The notes below the pieces were generated by a model. The model was given only the letters and a program-made list of their open reading frames with translations, ran no database searches and was not told the DNA's origin. Below, piece after piece: positions 35,647 to 44,415 of a stretch of DNA of 64,000 nt (within the stretch, counting starts at the first letter, position 1; the number at the start of each line of letters is the position of its first letter). Position numbers and translations under genes: made by a program. The stretch is from Kaistella haifensis DSM 19056 (lineage in GTDB: Bacteria; Bacteroidota; Bacteroidia; Flavobacteriales; Weeksellaceae), in contig NZ_JASZ02000007.1 in NCBI RefSeq assembly GCF_000735695.2, positions 21,678 through 85,677 of the forward strand, written 5' to 3'.

Positions 35647-36407
35647 TGACCCGGTTTCTTGTGCTGATTATGATTTATTTTTCGCAGCATGTTTTCTCTC
35701 AAATTGTTTCAGGCATTGTTACTGATGAAGATGGACGTCCATTACCTGCGGTTTTGGTGATTAATGTCTCAACCAATCAGAAAACTACAACCAATCTTAA
35801 TGGTGAATTTTCAATAGAGGCTTCACCGCAAAACGAATTAAGATTTGTGCGAAATGGTTTTGAGCGGAATTCACACATTATCAAAGAAATTGATTTTAAT
35901 AATCCTGTTAAAGTTTCCCTTTTAAGAATGATTGAAGAAATTGAAGAGGTAAAAGTTTCTTCGTTGAAATTAACCGGTGATTTGAATAAAGATTCCAAAA
36001 GCTTAACTAAAATAGACAAAACTGCACAAGTTGAGAAAGCAGTTGGAATTCCGGGACCACCAGAAAAACCTCGAGAAAAACCTGCGGAATTTAAAAAAGA
36101 TGTACTGTATTCATTACTTTCTTTAAGCGTTAAACCGCAGGCGATTTATGATTTAATTAGCGGTGATGCAAGACGCATGAAGGCAGAATATCGCTATGAA
36201 GATCTACAAGAAAATATAAGCTGGATACGACAACGTATCGACGATGATTATTTTGTCAAAATGGGGATTCCTCAGGGAAAAATTTCCGAATTTCTGCAAT
36301 TTTCAATTGGATTAAAGCCTGAAATTAATCAGTTCATTAAAGCAAAAAATCTGTCGAAAATACTTTTCATTTTAGAAGATACTTTACCAGTTTACCTGCA
36401 TAAATAA
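35646..36407 (+). CDS. Secreted carboxypeptidase-regulatory-like domain protein (chromosomal relative 2)
   Basis: This 253-residue exported protein starts at ATG 35646, overlapping the preceding stop by one base. A signal peptide (MTRFLVLIMIYFSQHVFSQ) leads into a CarboxypepD_reg-like domain: SGIVTDEDGRPLPAVLVINV followed by NLNGEFSIEA, and an IEEIEEVKVSSLKLTGDLNKD linker also found in its neighbour. The C-terminal half is shorter and more diverged than in the other two family members, with a proline-rich PGPPEKPREKP stretch at about 138-148. Function unknown. Confidence 0.8.
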   Translation: MTRFLVLIMIYFSQHVFSQIVSGIVTDEDGRPLPAVLVINVSTNQKTTTNLNGEFSIEASPQNELRFVRNGFERNSHIIKEIDFNNPVKVSLLRMIEEIEEVKVSSLKLTGDLNKDSKSLTKIDKTAQVEKAVGIPGPPEKPREKPAEFKKDVLYSLLSLSVKPQAIYDLISGDARRMKAEYRYEDLQENISWIRQRIDDDYFVKMGIPQGKISEFLQFSIGLKPEINQFIKAKNLSKILFILEDTLPVYLHK

Positions 36408-36466
36408 TCCGATTTCTAAAGAAGAAGGAATACTTTTTGTTACTCATTTTGAAATAATTATAAATC

Positions 36467-37198
36467 ATGAACAGAAATATCATTGCCATCGCCATTGCTT
36501 CTTTAGGTTTCGTTATTGGGTTAGCCTTGTTGGGAAACGCCATTAAAAATCGAAATAAATCTGAAAATACCATTTCTGTAACGGGATTGGGAACCAAGAA
36601 ATTTACTTCAGATTTAATCGCGTGGAGCGGGAATTTCTCGAGAAACAGTTTTGAACTGAAATCTGCTTACGACGAATTGGCCAACGATAAAAAAATTATT
36701 GAAAATTATTTGGTTTCAAAAGGAATTCCGAAGAATGAAATGGTTTTTTCGGCGGTAGATATTCAGAAGCAATTTAATTATTCCACCGATGTCAATGGTA
36801 GAAGTCAACAAACTTTTGCGGGATATCAACTTTCTCAAACCGTTTCTATTGAAAGTAAAAACGTGGCTAAAATTGAGAATTTGTCCAGAAATATCACTGA
36901 AATCATTAATTTAGGCATTGAGTTTACTTCTTCGCCACCGAATTATTTTTATACCAAATTGGCAGATGTGAAGCAACAAATGATCGCTGATGCCACCAAA
37001 GATGCGAAACAACGCGCCGAGAAAATCGCTGAAAATGCAGGGAGTTCCTTAGGCAATTTGAAAAAAGCTACTATGGGAGTTACGCAAATTACCGCACCTA
37101 ATTCTACTGAAGAATATTCGTACGGAGGTACTTTCAACACAGCTTCCAAAGATAAAGAAGCAAGTATTACGATTAAACTCGAGTATGAGGTGGATTAA
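36467..37198 (+). CDS. SIMPL-domain (DUF541) protein
   Basis: This 243-residue protein has an N-terminal membrane anchor or uncleaved signal (about 4-24) followed by a SIMPL/DUF541 domain, recognised from ENTISVTGLGTKKFTSDLI near the start of the domain and DATKDAKQRAEKIAENAGSSLG toward the end. Family members are periplasmic or membrane-anchored and are linked to envelope or oxidative stress in a few species, with no known reaction. It stands alone, 59 bp after the preceding gene and convergent with the GNAT gene. Confidence 0.88.
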   Translation: MNRNIIAIAIASLGFVIGLALLGNAIKNRNKSENTISVTGLGTKKFTSDLIAWSGNFSRNSFELKSAYDELANDKKIIENYLVSKGIPKNEMVFSAVDIQKQFNYSTDVNGRSQQTFAGYQLSQTVSIESKNVAKIENLSRNITEIINLGIEFTSSPPNYFYTKLADVKQQMIADATKDAKQRAEKIAENAGSSLGNLKKATMGVTQITAPNSTEEYSYGGTFNTASKDKEASITIKLEYEVD

Positions 37199-37201
37199 TT
37201 G

Positions 37202-37726
37202 CTAAAGTTTTCGATAGACGATATCGTAGATTTCCTCTTTGATCCATTCTAGTTTTTCGGGTTGCCAATTGGCCAATAACCAAAGGTTTAATGGGGATTT
37301 TCCTTCGCCATAACTCGGTTGGATGTACTGTTCATCAATGATTCTGAATCCGTTTCTTTTGTAAAATTCGATTCGGCGTTGCGCATCGTCGTTCAACGTT
37401 TCCGGTTCTGCTTCGAGGATGATATGGGAATAATCTCTGAACAAATCGGCAATAATTTCTGAACCATATTTTAAACTACGGTATTCTGAAAAAATCTCGA
37501 AATGCTCCACAAATACCGAATTGCTGAGTTCCCAAACGATGAGGTAACCAATATTTTTGAGGTCTTTCAGTACAGAAAAAACTTTTACATTCGGATTAGA
37601 AAATAAGGATTGAAATTGTTTTTCGCTGCGTCTTTCATCTTCGGGAAAGGTTTCGCAATAAGATTGGAAAATCTGTTGAGCTCGAAAATCATCAAAAGAA
37701 TGCACCTGTAAATATTCCATTACCAT
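37202..37726 (-). CDS. GNAT-family N-acetyltransferase
   Basis: This is a 174-residue cytoplasmic acetyltransferase of the GNAT fold. The central EYRSLKYGSEIIADLF, with an R/Q-x-x-G-x-G/S-like turn, binds the acetyl-CoA pyrophosphate. RRIEFYKRNGFRI near residue 126-138 is the typical C-terminal GNAT motif. Substrate cannot be inferred. An alternative ATG lies two codons downstream (37720). Its 3' end is 3 bp from the end of the SIMPL gene on the other strand. Confidence 0.87.
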   Translation of the reverse strand: MVMEYLQVHSFDDFRAQQIFQSYCETFPEDERRSEKQFQSLFSNPNVKVFSVLKDLKNIGYLIVWELSNSVFVEHFEIFSEYRSLKYGSEIIADLFRDYSHIILEAEPETLNDDAQRRIEFYKRNGFRIIDEQYIQPSYGEGKSPLNLWLLANWQPEKLEWIKEEIYDIVYRKL

Positions 37727-37746
37727 AAAATCATTAACTTATCAAG

Positions 37747-37968
37747 TTATAAATCGAAAACGCTTGGTCGGCGGGTGATAAACATATCTTTGATCCACAA
37801 AGTGAAAGCCAAACCCAGATAAATCAGAAAAAAAACTCCGGCAGTAGCAAAAGTCGAATAGATAAAAAATACCCGAAGTTTAGAAACCGGAATTCCCAGT
37901 TTTGCGCCCATTCTGGTGAGAACACCGAACCACTGACGCTCCATTTTGTGTCGTAGATTGCTGAACAT
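37747..37968 (-). CDS. PspC-domain small membrane protein
   Basis: This 73-residue protein has the PspC layout: a short N-terminal helix (MGAKLGIPVSKLRVFFIYS), then a hydrophobic segment at about 38-60 (FATAGVFFLIYLGLAFTLW) and a basic tail. PspC proteins are envelope-stress sensors or membrane regulators. It lies 20 bp upstream of the GNAT gene on the same strand and may be co-transcribed. It is shorter than multi-domain PspC proteins but equals the domain itself. The 278 bp upstream show no further gene. Confidence 0.8.
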   Translation of the reverse strand: MFSNLRHKMERQWFGVLTRMGAKLGIPVSKLRVFFIYSTFATAGVFFLIYLGLAFTLWIKDMFITRRPSVFDL

Positions 37969-38246
37969 TTATTTTTTTTTCTCTTCCAAAGATAAGGATT
38001 TTACTTAGGAAAGAGCGTCGAAAACTTTAGCGTCGAAATCTTAATTCTGACATCTTGTTTAAATCTCGTGAAAATGGGGAAATCTGGCTCATTATCGGCA
38101 AAAGCAATATGGCTTCAGGAGAATCTAAGGGCAAATTTTCGGTAAGCATCAGGTAAATATTTTAATAACCGGCATAGTTAATCTTCTGTTAATTAACATA
38201 GTTGGTATAATTTCTGAATGAAACGCTTCATATTAAATTTACTATT

Positions 38247-38756
38247 ATGAAAAATTTATTTTTATCAGCCGTGGTTGCCACTGCAACATTAGCAAGTTGC
38301 TCCACCGTTTCTTCAATCTTAAAAATACATTTACGTACAACGCAACAGTGATCGTTACTTCAGGATCTCCTGCCAATACCTACTTTGTCGAGTGTTTCCG
38401 CTGCGCAAAGTATCAACCAATTGACTGGAGCCGGAGCAAATGTGAAAGACATCCGGGTATCGAACGTGACGATGTCGGTAGGTAATGATACGAGTATGGG
38501 CGTTTTCAAATCGGTGCAGGTTTATCTTTCAAATAATGGCGCGAATGAAGTTTTGGTTGCCTCCAGAGATGCAATTGCCGACAATGTAGGAACTACACTT
38601 TCTTTAGATGCAAATACGACCAAAACTTTGGATAATTTAATGAAATCCGGTGCCGTTCAGGCAAGAATCGTTTATGTTTTGAAACAATCTCCAACTTCCG
38701 ATATTTCGCTGAAAACTTCAATTGGATTCAGCAGTGTTCCGGTAACAAATCCTTAA
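38247..38756 (+). pseudogene. Small lipoprotein gene with two compensating frameshifts
   Basis: ATG 38247 begins a lipoprotein signal (MKNLFLSAVVATATLASC) but hits TGA at 38349. From about 38310 to 38380 the protein-like sequence is in another frame (FNLKNTFTYNATVIVTSGSPANT). It returns to the first frame from about 38383 to the stop at 38756 (LSSVSAAQSINQLTGAGANV onward). Joined, the pieces make one plausible protein of about 165 residues. Two opposite single-base indels would explain it: recent decay or assembly errors. No known family; the second half may resemble outer-surface beta domains. A bidirectional terminator follows. Confidence 0.65.
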
Positions 38757-38776
38757 TTAAGCATTTCAGATATAAA

Positions 38777-38808
38777 AAAATGTCCGCACTTTCTGGAGCG
38801 GACATTTT
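38777..38808. terminator. Bidirectional terminator between convergent genes
   Basis: AAAATGTCCGC pairs with GCGGACATTTT around a 10-nt loop, with A run on one side and T run on the other. It serves both the lipoprotein gene and the DsbD gene. Confidence 0.9.
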
Positions 38809-38825
38809 CTATTTTAAGTGGAATT

Positions 38826-40907
38826 CTATTTGTTTTTCTTGAAAAATTCAATTCCACAATTCAGAAAGTTTTTAAAATCTTCTTTCGGCATGTAACCGGA
38901 AACCGGGGTGTTGATTACTTTTCCATCCGGCGAAACCAACACATAATGCGGTTGGGAATTATTGTTGAAATTCACCTGTTGAAACATCGACCATTTGTCG
39001 CCGATAGTTTTGATTTTTTTCATTTGTCCATTTCCCATATCGATTTTGGTTTGCTCGTTTTCCGGCAGTTCTTCTTTATCATCCACATATAATGAAGCTA
39101 AAACCACATCGTTCTGAAGAATCGGTAAAATATCGGGTTCGCTCCACACAAATTCCTCCATTTTTCGGCAATTTTCGCAACCATAACCTGTGAAATCGAT
39201 GAGTACAGGTTTGTTTTCTTTTTTTGCTAATTCAATGGCTTTGAAATAATCATGTTCCGGATGCATTCCCAAAATTCCGTCTTCTTCTTTGTGAAGATAA
39301 CTTACATTTATCGGAGGCAAAATCCCGGAAAGCATTTGCAGCTTTGGTCTTTCGGCAGGAATTAAACCTTGAATTAAATACACTATAAAACCAATCCCTA
39401 GTAACCCGAATATTTTTCTGGTTAATGAGATTTTTTGTTTTTTGTCATCATGTGGGAATTTAATTTTACCAAATAAGTACAATACCAATCCGATAGTAAT
39501 AAGGATCCAAAGTACGATGAACAACTCTCTTTTCAGGAAGAAGGTCTTTGAAACCAAATCTGCTTTCGACAAAAATTTCAATGCCAATCCAAGTTCGATG
39601 AATCCTAAAACTACTTTCACGGTGTTCATCCAACCGCCGGATTTCGGTAAACTCTGCAAAGCCTGCGGGAACAATGCCAAAAGTCCGAAAACGATCGCCC
39701 AGCTCAGTCCGAAACCTGCCAAAGCAAAAGTGAGCAACATCGGAACATTCGCTGAACCGGTCACCGCGCTTCCGAGCAAACTTCCCAAAATAGGTCCGGT
39801 ACAAGAGAAAGAAACAATCACCAAAGTGAGCGCCATAAAGAAAATTCCGATGATTCCGCCTGCATCTTCCGCTTTCGAAGATTTATTGGCAATGGAACTC
39901 GGTAAAGTGATGTCGTAATATCCGAAGAAGCTTCCAGCAAAGAAAATGAAAATGATGAAAAAAGCGATATTCAGCCAAACACTGGTTGAAATTTGGTTGA
40001 AAATATTCCCCGCGATTCCATCAATAATATGGAAAGGCACACTCAACAAAACAAAAATCAGCAGGATGAAAAATCCGTAAATAAAAGCATCGCGCTTGCC
40101 TTTCGCTTGATCTTTTGAACCTTTCGTGAAGAAGGAAACGGTCAGCGGAATCATCGGAAATACGCATGGAGTAAGCAATGCGATGAGCCCACCGAAAAAT
40201 CCAAGAAGCAAATAAGTCCAGAAATTTTCGTTGTTTTCTTGTTTTTCCATTCCGCAATCGGTCAAAGGATTTTGGAAATCTATGGAAGAAACTTTCAACC
40301 CTTTTTGTTCCGGAGCAACCGTTGATGTAGGAGTTGCTACAGCAGTTTGCGTTGCGGTAATTTCTGTTACGGAATCTTTTGCGACAGCGTTTTCAATAGG
40401 TGTTTCGGTTTCAACTTTGGTTTCTGTTACCGTATTTTCCGTTGCTGTTGCCGCGATTTTTTGTTCAAATTCTAAAGTATTTGGAGCCAGGCAAACGCGG
40501 TCGTTGCAGGTTTGGTAGGTAATTTCTGCAGCAACTGTTGCTGGTTTTGCAGGATTTTTAAGTTTAATTTTTTGCTTAAAAAGCACCAAATCCGAGAAAT
40601 AAACGATTTGCGCGCCGAACGCTTCCGAAAATTCGTCGTGTTTTTTTCCCACTTCTACCACTCCTCCAATCAATTGAATTCCTTCTTTTGAAGAAAGTTT
40701 CATTTCGGTAGGAATCCCGGAATCCGGCGGTAAATCTTTGGAATATATATGCCAGTTTTTTTCGATGGTTGCGGTAAGAACCGCTTCGTAAACTCCGTTG
40801 GGAAGCGGATTGATGTTGTATTTGAATTTTACAGGATCTTTAATCTGAGCAGAAATTCCCTGAAAAAAGAAAAGAATGATGAGGACGATCCAATTTTTGA
40901 ATTTCAT
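38826..40907 (-). CDS. dsbD: Thiol:disulfide interchange protein DsbD
   Basis: This 693-residue inner-membrane protein carries reducing power from cytoplasmic thioredoxin to the periplasm. Order: signal peptide ending ISAQ; N-terminal DsbD-alpha domain (about 25-160) with the redox pair Cys134 and Cys139 in TCNDRVC; a low-complexity Thr/Val/Glu linker (about 160-205); an eight-helix beta domain with LTPCVFPMIPLTV and FSCTGPILGS, each holding one of its cysteines; and a C-terminal thioredoxin domain with YGCENCRKM. All three redox pairs are intact. The linker is unusually long. The next gene upstream, tilS, is 33 bp away on the same strand. Confidence 0.95.
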   Translation of the reverse strand: MKFKNWIVLIILFFFQGISAQIKDPVKFKYNINPLPNGVYEAVLTATIEKNWHIYSKDLPPDSGIPTEMKLSSKEGIQLIGGVVEVGKKHDEFSEAFGAQIVYFSDLVLFKQKIKLKNPAKPATVAAEITYQTCNDRVCLAPNTLEFEQKIAATATENTVTETKVETETPIENAVAKDSVTEITATQTAVATPTSTVAPEQKGLKVSSIDFQNPLTDCGMEKQENNENFWTYLLLGFFGGLIALLTPCVFPMIPLTVSFFTKGSKDQAKGKRDAFIYGFFILLIFVLLSVPFHIIDGIAGNIFNQISTSVWLNIAFFIIFIFFAGSFFGYYDITLPSSIANKSSKAEDAGGIIGIFFMALTLVIVSFSCTGPILGSLLGSAVTGSANVPMLLTFALAGFGLSWAIVFGLLALFPQALQSLPKSGGWMNTVKVVLGFIELGLALKFLSKADLVSKTFFLKRELFIVLWILITIGLVLYLFGKIKFPHDDKKQKISLTRKIFGLLGIGFIVYLIQGLIPAERPKLQMLSGILPPINVSYLHKEEDGILGMHPEHDYFKAIELAKKENKPVLIDFTGYGCENCRKMEEFVWSEPDILPILQNDVVLASLYVDDKEELPENEQTKIDMGNGQMKKIKTIGDKWSMFQQVNFNNNSQPHYVLVSPDGKVINTPVSGYMPKEDFKNFLNCGIEFFKKNK

Positions 40908-40940
40908 TTTTACATTTGTTTTAAACCTCGATAAATAAGG

Positions 40941-42245
40941 TTAAAATTTGATTTTTATTGTACTTTTAGTATCTTGATTAGCGGAAAATCTACGGTCTTG
41001 ACGATGCGGGAGAATTCCCATTACTTCATCATTTCCATTGCACAAAAGCCAGATTTTCTGCCGGGCTAAAATAGGGATTTTTTCATCCTTAAAAAACTTC
41101 GAAACGGTCTTTTTGCCTATCATCCCGATTGGGAGAATCAAATCGCCACGTTTTTTCTTTCTTAATTTTAAAGGAAAAATCAGCTTTTCTTCATCATAAA
41201 CCCAATGCGTTTCGTTTTCATTAATGATCCATTTTGAAAGAGAAATGTCACGATTATTAATGCTTGAAAGACTTTCTGCGATAATGATTTCTTCTGAATT
41301 TTCAGTTGAATTTTGGTTAGAAGTATTTTCAATAAAAACGAAATTCTCGCGATCGACCAGCAATTGAAATTCTGCGGAATTGAAGGTTTTTCCTTTGTCT
41401 GCATTGAAGATTTTTGCAATTTCTTTTTCATCTTGAAAACCAAATTTCCTCAGGATTTCAAATTTCGTCAGATCGTCTTGTTCCGCAAATTTCGCTTTGT
41501 TAAGGTATAAAACATGATCTTTCTCCGAGACCAGTTCGCGTTCGATTTGCTGAATTTTTTCTTCTACAAATCGTTTGGTTTGGTTGAGAAAATTTAAACT
41601 TTTAGCAAAATTCTGTAGAAAATTTTCGTTGGTTTCGAAGAGTTTCGGTGCAATTTCATTTCGGATAAAATTCCTTAAATATTCATTCTTTTGATTGGAA
41701 ACATCTTCCCGAAATTCCAAATTATTGGCTTCGGCAAACGCATAAATTTCATCTTTTGTAAAATTCAAAAGTGGTCGTAAAATTTGGTTTTCATTAGCAG
41801 GAATTCCACTTAAACCATGAATTCCAGATGCTTTTGATAGATTAATGAGAAAAGTTTCCAACTGATCGTTGAGGTGATGCGCAGTGACCAAATAATCGAG
41901 ATTTTCTGTTTTTTGAATTTTTCTAAAAAAATCATATCGAAGATTTCTTGCCCAATTCTGGATGGAATTTTCGGGCTTTTGATCTTTGTCGCTTACTTCA
42001 TAAAGATGAAACGGAATGTTGTTTTCCGAGCAAAAATCCTGCACCAATTGCTGGTCAGCATCGGAGTCTGCTCCTCTTAAATGATAATTTACATGCGCTA
42101 CTTGCAATTTCAATTCTAAAGAATAGAACAGTTGCAAAAGCGCCATCGAATCTGCGCCACCGCTTACCGCAAGCAAAAAATTGCTGCTTTCTGGGTTTTG
42201 AAGCAAATTTCGGAGCGCGTGATTAAATGTTTCTTTGGTCAGCAA
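40941..42245 (-). CDS. tilS: tRNA(Ile)-lysidine synthase
   Basis: TilS modifies the wobble cytidine of the CAU tRNA-Ile to lysidine, using ATP and lysine, so that AUA codons are read correctly. The 434-residue protein has the PP-loop SGGADS at residues 28-33, followed by AHVNYHLRGADSDAD and TAHHLNDQLETFLINL in the N-terminal catalytic domain. The C-terminal TilS domain (about 350-420) contains PIGMIGKKTVSKFFKDEKIP, a segment typical of the family. It appears complete and essential. Confidence 0.96.
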   Translation of the reverse strand: MLTKETFNHALRNLLQNPESSNFLLAVSGGADSMALLQLFYSLELKLQVAHVNYHLRGADSDADQQLVQDFCSENNIPFHLYEVSDKDQKPENSIQNWARNLRYDFFRKIQKTENLDYLVTAHHLNDQLETFLINLSKASGIHGLSGIPANENQILRPLLNFTKDEIYAFAEANNLEFREDVSNQKNEYLRNFIRNEIAPKLFETNENFLQNFAKSLNFLNQTKRFVEEKIQQIERELVSEKDHVLYLNKAKFAEQDDLTKFEILRKFGFQDEKEIAKIFNADKGKTFNSAEFQLLVDRENFVFIENTSNQNSTENSEEIIIAESLSSINNRDISLSKWIINENETHWVYDEEKLIFPLKLRKKKRGDLILPIGMIGKKTVSKFFKDEKIPILARQKIWLLCNGNDEVMGILPHRQDRRFSANQDTKSTIKIKF

Positions 42246-42323
42246 TTTTAAGAATTATTTGGCAAAGATAATTCTTCTGTTTCAATCGATTTCTCTATTT
42301 TTGGCTTAAATAAATCTATTTTT

Positions 42324-43160
42324 ATGAGAACAGGAACCCTTTTAGCCATTGCAATAATGGCACTTACGCTCACCTCGTGTGTAAGCAAAAAGCAATTTGA
42401 TGCTTTAAATTTAAATTATAATCAATGCATCACCAATATCGGCGAACGACAAAGAGAAATTCAGGATTTGAAAGCGACCAATTCCGGTTTGTCGAGTGAA
42501 AATAATTTGTTGAGAGACCAAAATAATGCGTTGAAAACATCATTGGATGCATGTTTGGCGAATTCAGGAAAAGGATCTGCGAATATCGACAAACTTATCA
42601 GTGAGATCAATTCTTCGAATAAATATATCAAGCAATTGATTTCTACCAATTCGAAAAACGACAGTTTGAATCTCGCACTTTCCAACAAATTGAAAAGATC
42701 GCTGGATGATGTTGCGGACAAAGACGTTCAGGTGAAAGTTTTAAAAGGCGTGGTAATGATTTCACTTTCCGATCAAATGTTGTACAAAACCGGCGATTAC
42801 AATGTTTTGCCGGCTGCGCAAGATGTTCTGGGTAAAGTAGCTCAGGTGATTAATGATTACGATACTTATTCCGTTTTAATTGAAGGAAATACCGATAATG
42901 TTCCGTTAAATTCAGCCAATCTACCGAAAGATAACTGGGATTTATCCGCTTTACGGGCAACTTCAATGGCGAAAATCCTTCAGACGAAATTCGGTGTAAA
43001 TCCTGCCAGAATTACAGCGGGCGGACGTAGCGAATACAACCCGAAAACTACGAATGCATCAGTTTCCGGAAGAGCAGAAAACCGCAGAACTGAAATTATC
43101 ATCATGCCGAAACTCGACGAGTTTATGAAATTGATGGATATCGCGCCTGTGAAAAATTAA
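42324..43160 (+). CDS. OmpA-family peptidoglycan-associated lipoprotein
   Basis: This 278-residue lipoprotein (lipobox LTSC, Cys19) has a coiled-coil stretch at about 24-110, with heptad-like repeats of Leu, Asn and Gln, followed by a C-terminal OmpA domain (about 145-270). Characteristic OmpA-domain pieces are IEGNTDNVPL, LSALRATSMAKIL and AENRRTEIIIMP. It probably ties the outer membrane to peptidoglycan. It is divergent from tilS (78 bp between starts) and ends in a strong terminator. Confidence 0.92.
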   Translation: MRTGTLLAIAIMALTLTSCVSKKQFDALNLNYNQCITNIGERQREIQDLKATNSGLSSENNLLRDQNNALKTSLDACLANSGKGSANIDKLISEINSSNKYIKQLISTNSKNDSLNLALSNKLKRSLDDVADKDVQVKVLKGVVMISLSDQMLYKTGDYNVLPAAQDVLGKVAQVINDYDTYSVLIEGNTDNVPLNSANLPKDNWDLSALRATSMAKILQTKFGVNPARITAGGRSEYNPKTTNASVSGRAENRRTEIIIMPKLDEFMKLMDIAPVKN

Positions 43161-43180
43161 AATCAACCCAAAAGATGAGA

Positions 43181-43208
43181 AATCCCGAGTATTTTCGGGA
43201 TTTTTTTA
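43181..43208 (+). terminator. Terminator after the OmpA-family gene
   Basis: AATCCCGA pairs with TCGGGATT around a 6-nt loop and continues into a run of seven T. Confidence 0.88.
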
Positions 43209-43235
43209 TTTCCTTAAATTTGAAAAAAAATTACC

Positions 43236-43883
43236 ATGAGTTTTTTTGAAGAAAACTGTCCGGAAATGGACCGATATTTAGAAAATCATGCTTCTGCGGA
43301 ACCTGCGATTTTGAAAAAGTTGAGAAAAGAAACTTACCAAAAAACCACGCAACCGCACATGATTTCCGGTTATCAACAAGGAAGATTGCTTTCTATTCTT
43401 TCTAAAATGATGCAGCCGAAAAGCGTGCTCGAGATCGGGACTTTCACGGGTTATGCGACTTTATGTTTGGCGGAAGGTTTAGCAAAAGAAGGAAAGATCA
43501 CCACTTTGGATGTGAACGAAGATCTGGCGTATTTACCTCAAAAGTACTTTAATGAAAGTGAATATTCAGCGCAAATAGACTTTAAAATTCAAGATGCGAA
43601 AGTATTTTTGAAAGAAACCAACGAAATTTTTGATCTCGTTTTCATCGATGCAGATAAAGAAAATTATGTGGAATATTTCAAGCTCATCAAACCGCAGTTG
43701 AAATCGGGTTCGGTGGTGATGTTTGATAATGTACTTTGGTACGGAAAAGTTTTGGAGGAAAATCCGAAGACGAAAGCTACGCAAAATATCAAAGAGCTGA
43801 ATGATTTGGTTGCTCAGGACGAAGATTTTGAAAATCTTATTTTACCTTTGCGCGACGGGGTGAATTTAATGAGAAAAATTTAG
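43236..43883 (+). CDS. SAM-dependent O-methyltransferase (family 3)
   Basis: This is a 215-residue class I methyltransferase of the catechol/caffeoyl-CoA O-methyltransferase family. The SAM-binding motif VLEIGTFTGYATL is at about 67-79. The downstream motif FDLVFIDADKENYVEYF (about 131-147) holds the metal-binding Asp. Bacterial members methylate small phenolic compounds or unknown acceptors; the substrate here is not known. It begins 28 bp after the terminator of the previous gene, so it should have its own promoter. Confidence 0.92.
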   Translation: MSFFEENCPEMDRYLENHASAEPAILKKLRKETYQKTTQPHMISGYQQGRLLSILSKMMQPKSVLEIGTFTGYATLCLAEGLAKEGKITTLDVNEDLAYLPQKYFNESEYSAQIDFKIQDAKVFLKETNEIFDLVFIDADKENYVEYFKLIKPQLKSGSVVMFDNVLWYGKVLEENPKTKATQNIKELNDLVAQDEDFENLILPLRDGVNLMRKI

Positions 43884-43938
43884 AGTACTCTCGCAGATCG
43901 AGGGGATTTTACAGATTTTTAATTGAAATTGTATCATT

Positions 43939-44322
43939 ATGACTGAAAATGAAATCTCATATCAAATAAGAAAAGCGATTTTTAATGTCTATAATGGTTT
44001 AGGCCCAGGTTTATTGGAATCAATATACCAAAAAGTTTTGATTTATGAACTAGAAGATTTGGGATTACAAGTGAAATACGAGGTTCCTTTTCCTATTGTT
44101 TATAATGATATTGTTTTTGATTGTATTTTTAGAATTGATATTTTAGTCGAAGATTCAGTAATAATTGAATTGAAGTCGGTAAAGAATTTAGAAGACATTC
44201 ATTATAAACAATTATCTACCTACTTGAAATTGGCAGATAAAAGGTTAGGAATTTTAGTAAATTTTAATACAGTTAATATATTGGATTCGATCAAAAGAGT
44301 AGTATATAAATTTGAAGACTAA
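43939..44322 (+). CDS. GxxExxY protein
   Basis: This 127-residue protein belongs to the GxxExxY family, named after the motif seen here as GPGLLESIY (about residues 23-31). The remaining core, FDCIFRIDILVEDSVIIELKSV at about 59-80, is a PD-(D/E)XK-like nuclease-fold pattern. Function is unknown. It is common and often multi-copy in Bacteroidota genomes. Base composition is slightly more AT-rich than its neighbours, and it stands between the methyltransferase and a cell-wall peptidase gene with no evident link to either. Confidence 0.9.
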   Translation: MTENEISYQIRKAIFNVYNGLGPGLLESIYQKVLIYELEDLGLQVKYEVPFPIVYNDIVFDCIFRIDILVEDSVIIELKSVKNLEDIHYKQLSTYLKLADKRLGILVNFNTVNILDSIKRVVYKFED

Positions 44323-44415
44323 TCATCTGCTGAATCAGTTTAATCAGCGAGAGTATAATACTTTTTAGCATAATTAAATAATTAGCAAAATCGGTTCACC
44401 AGCGAGAAATAATTT

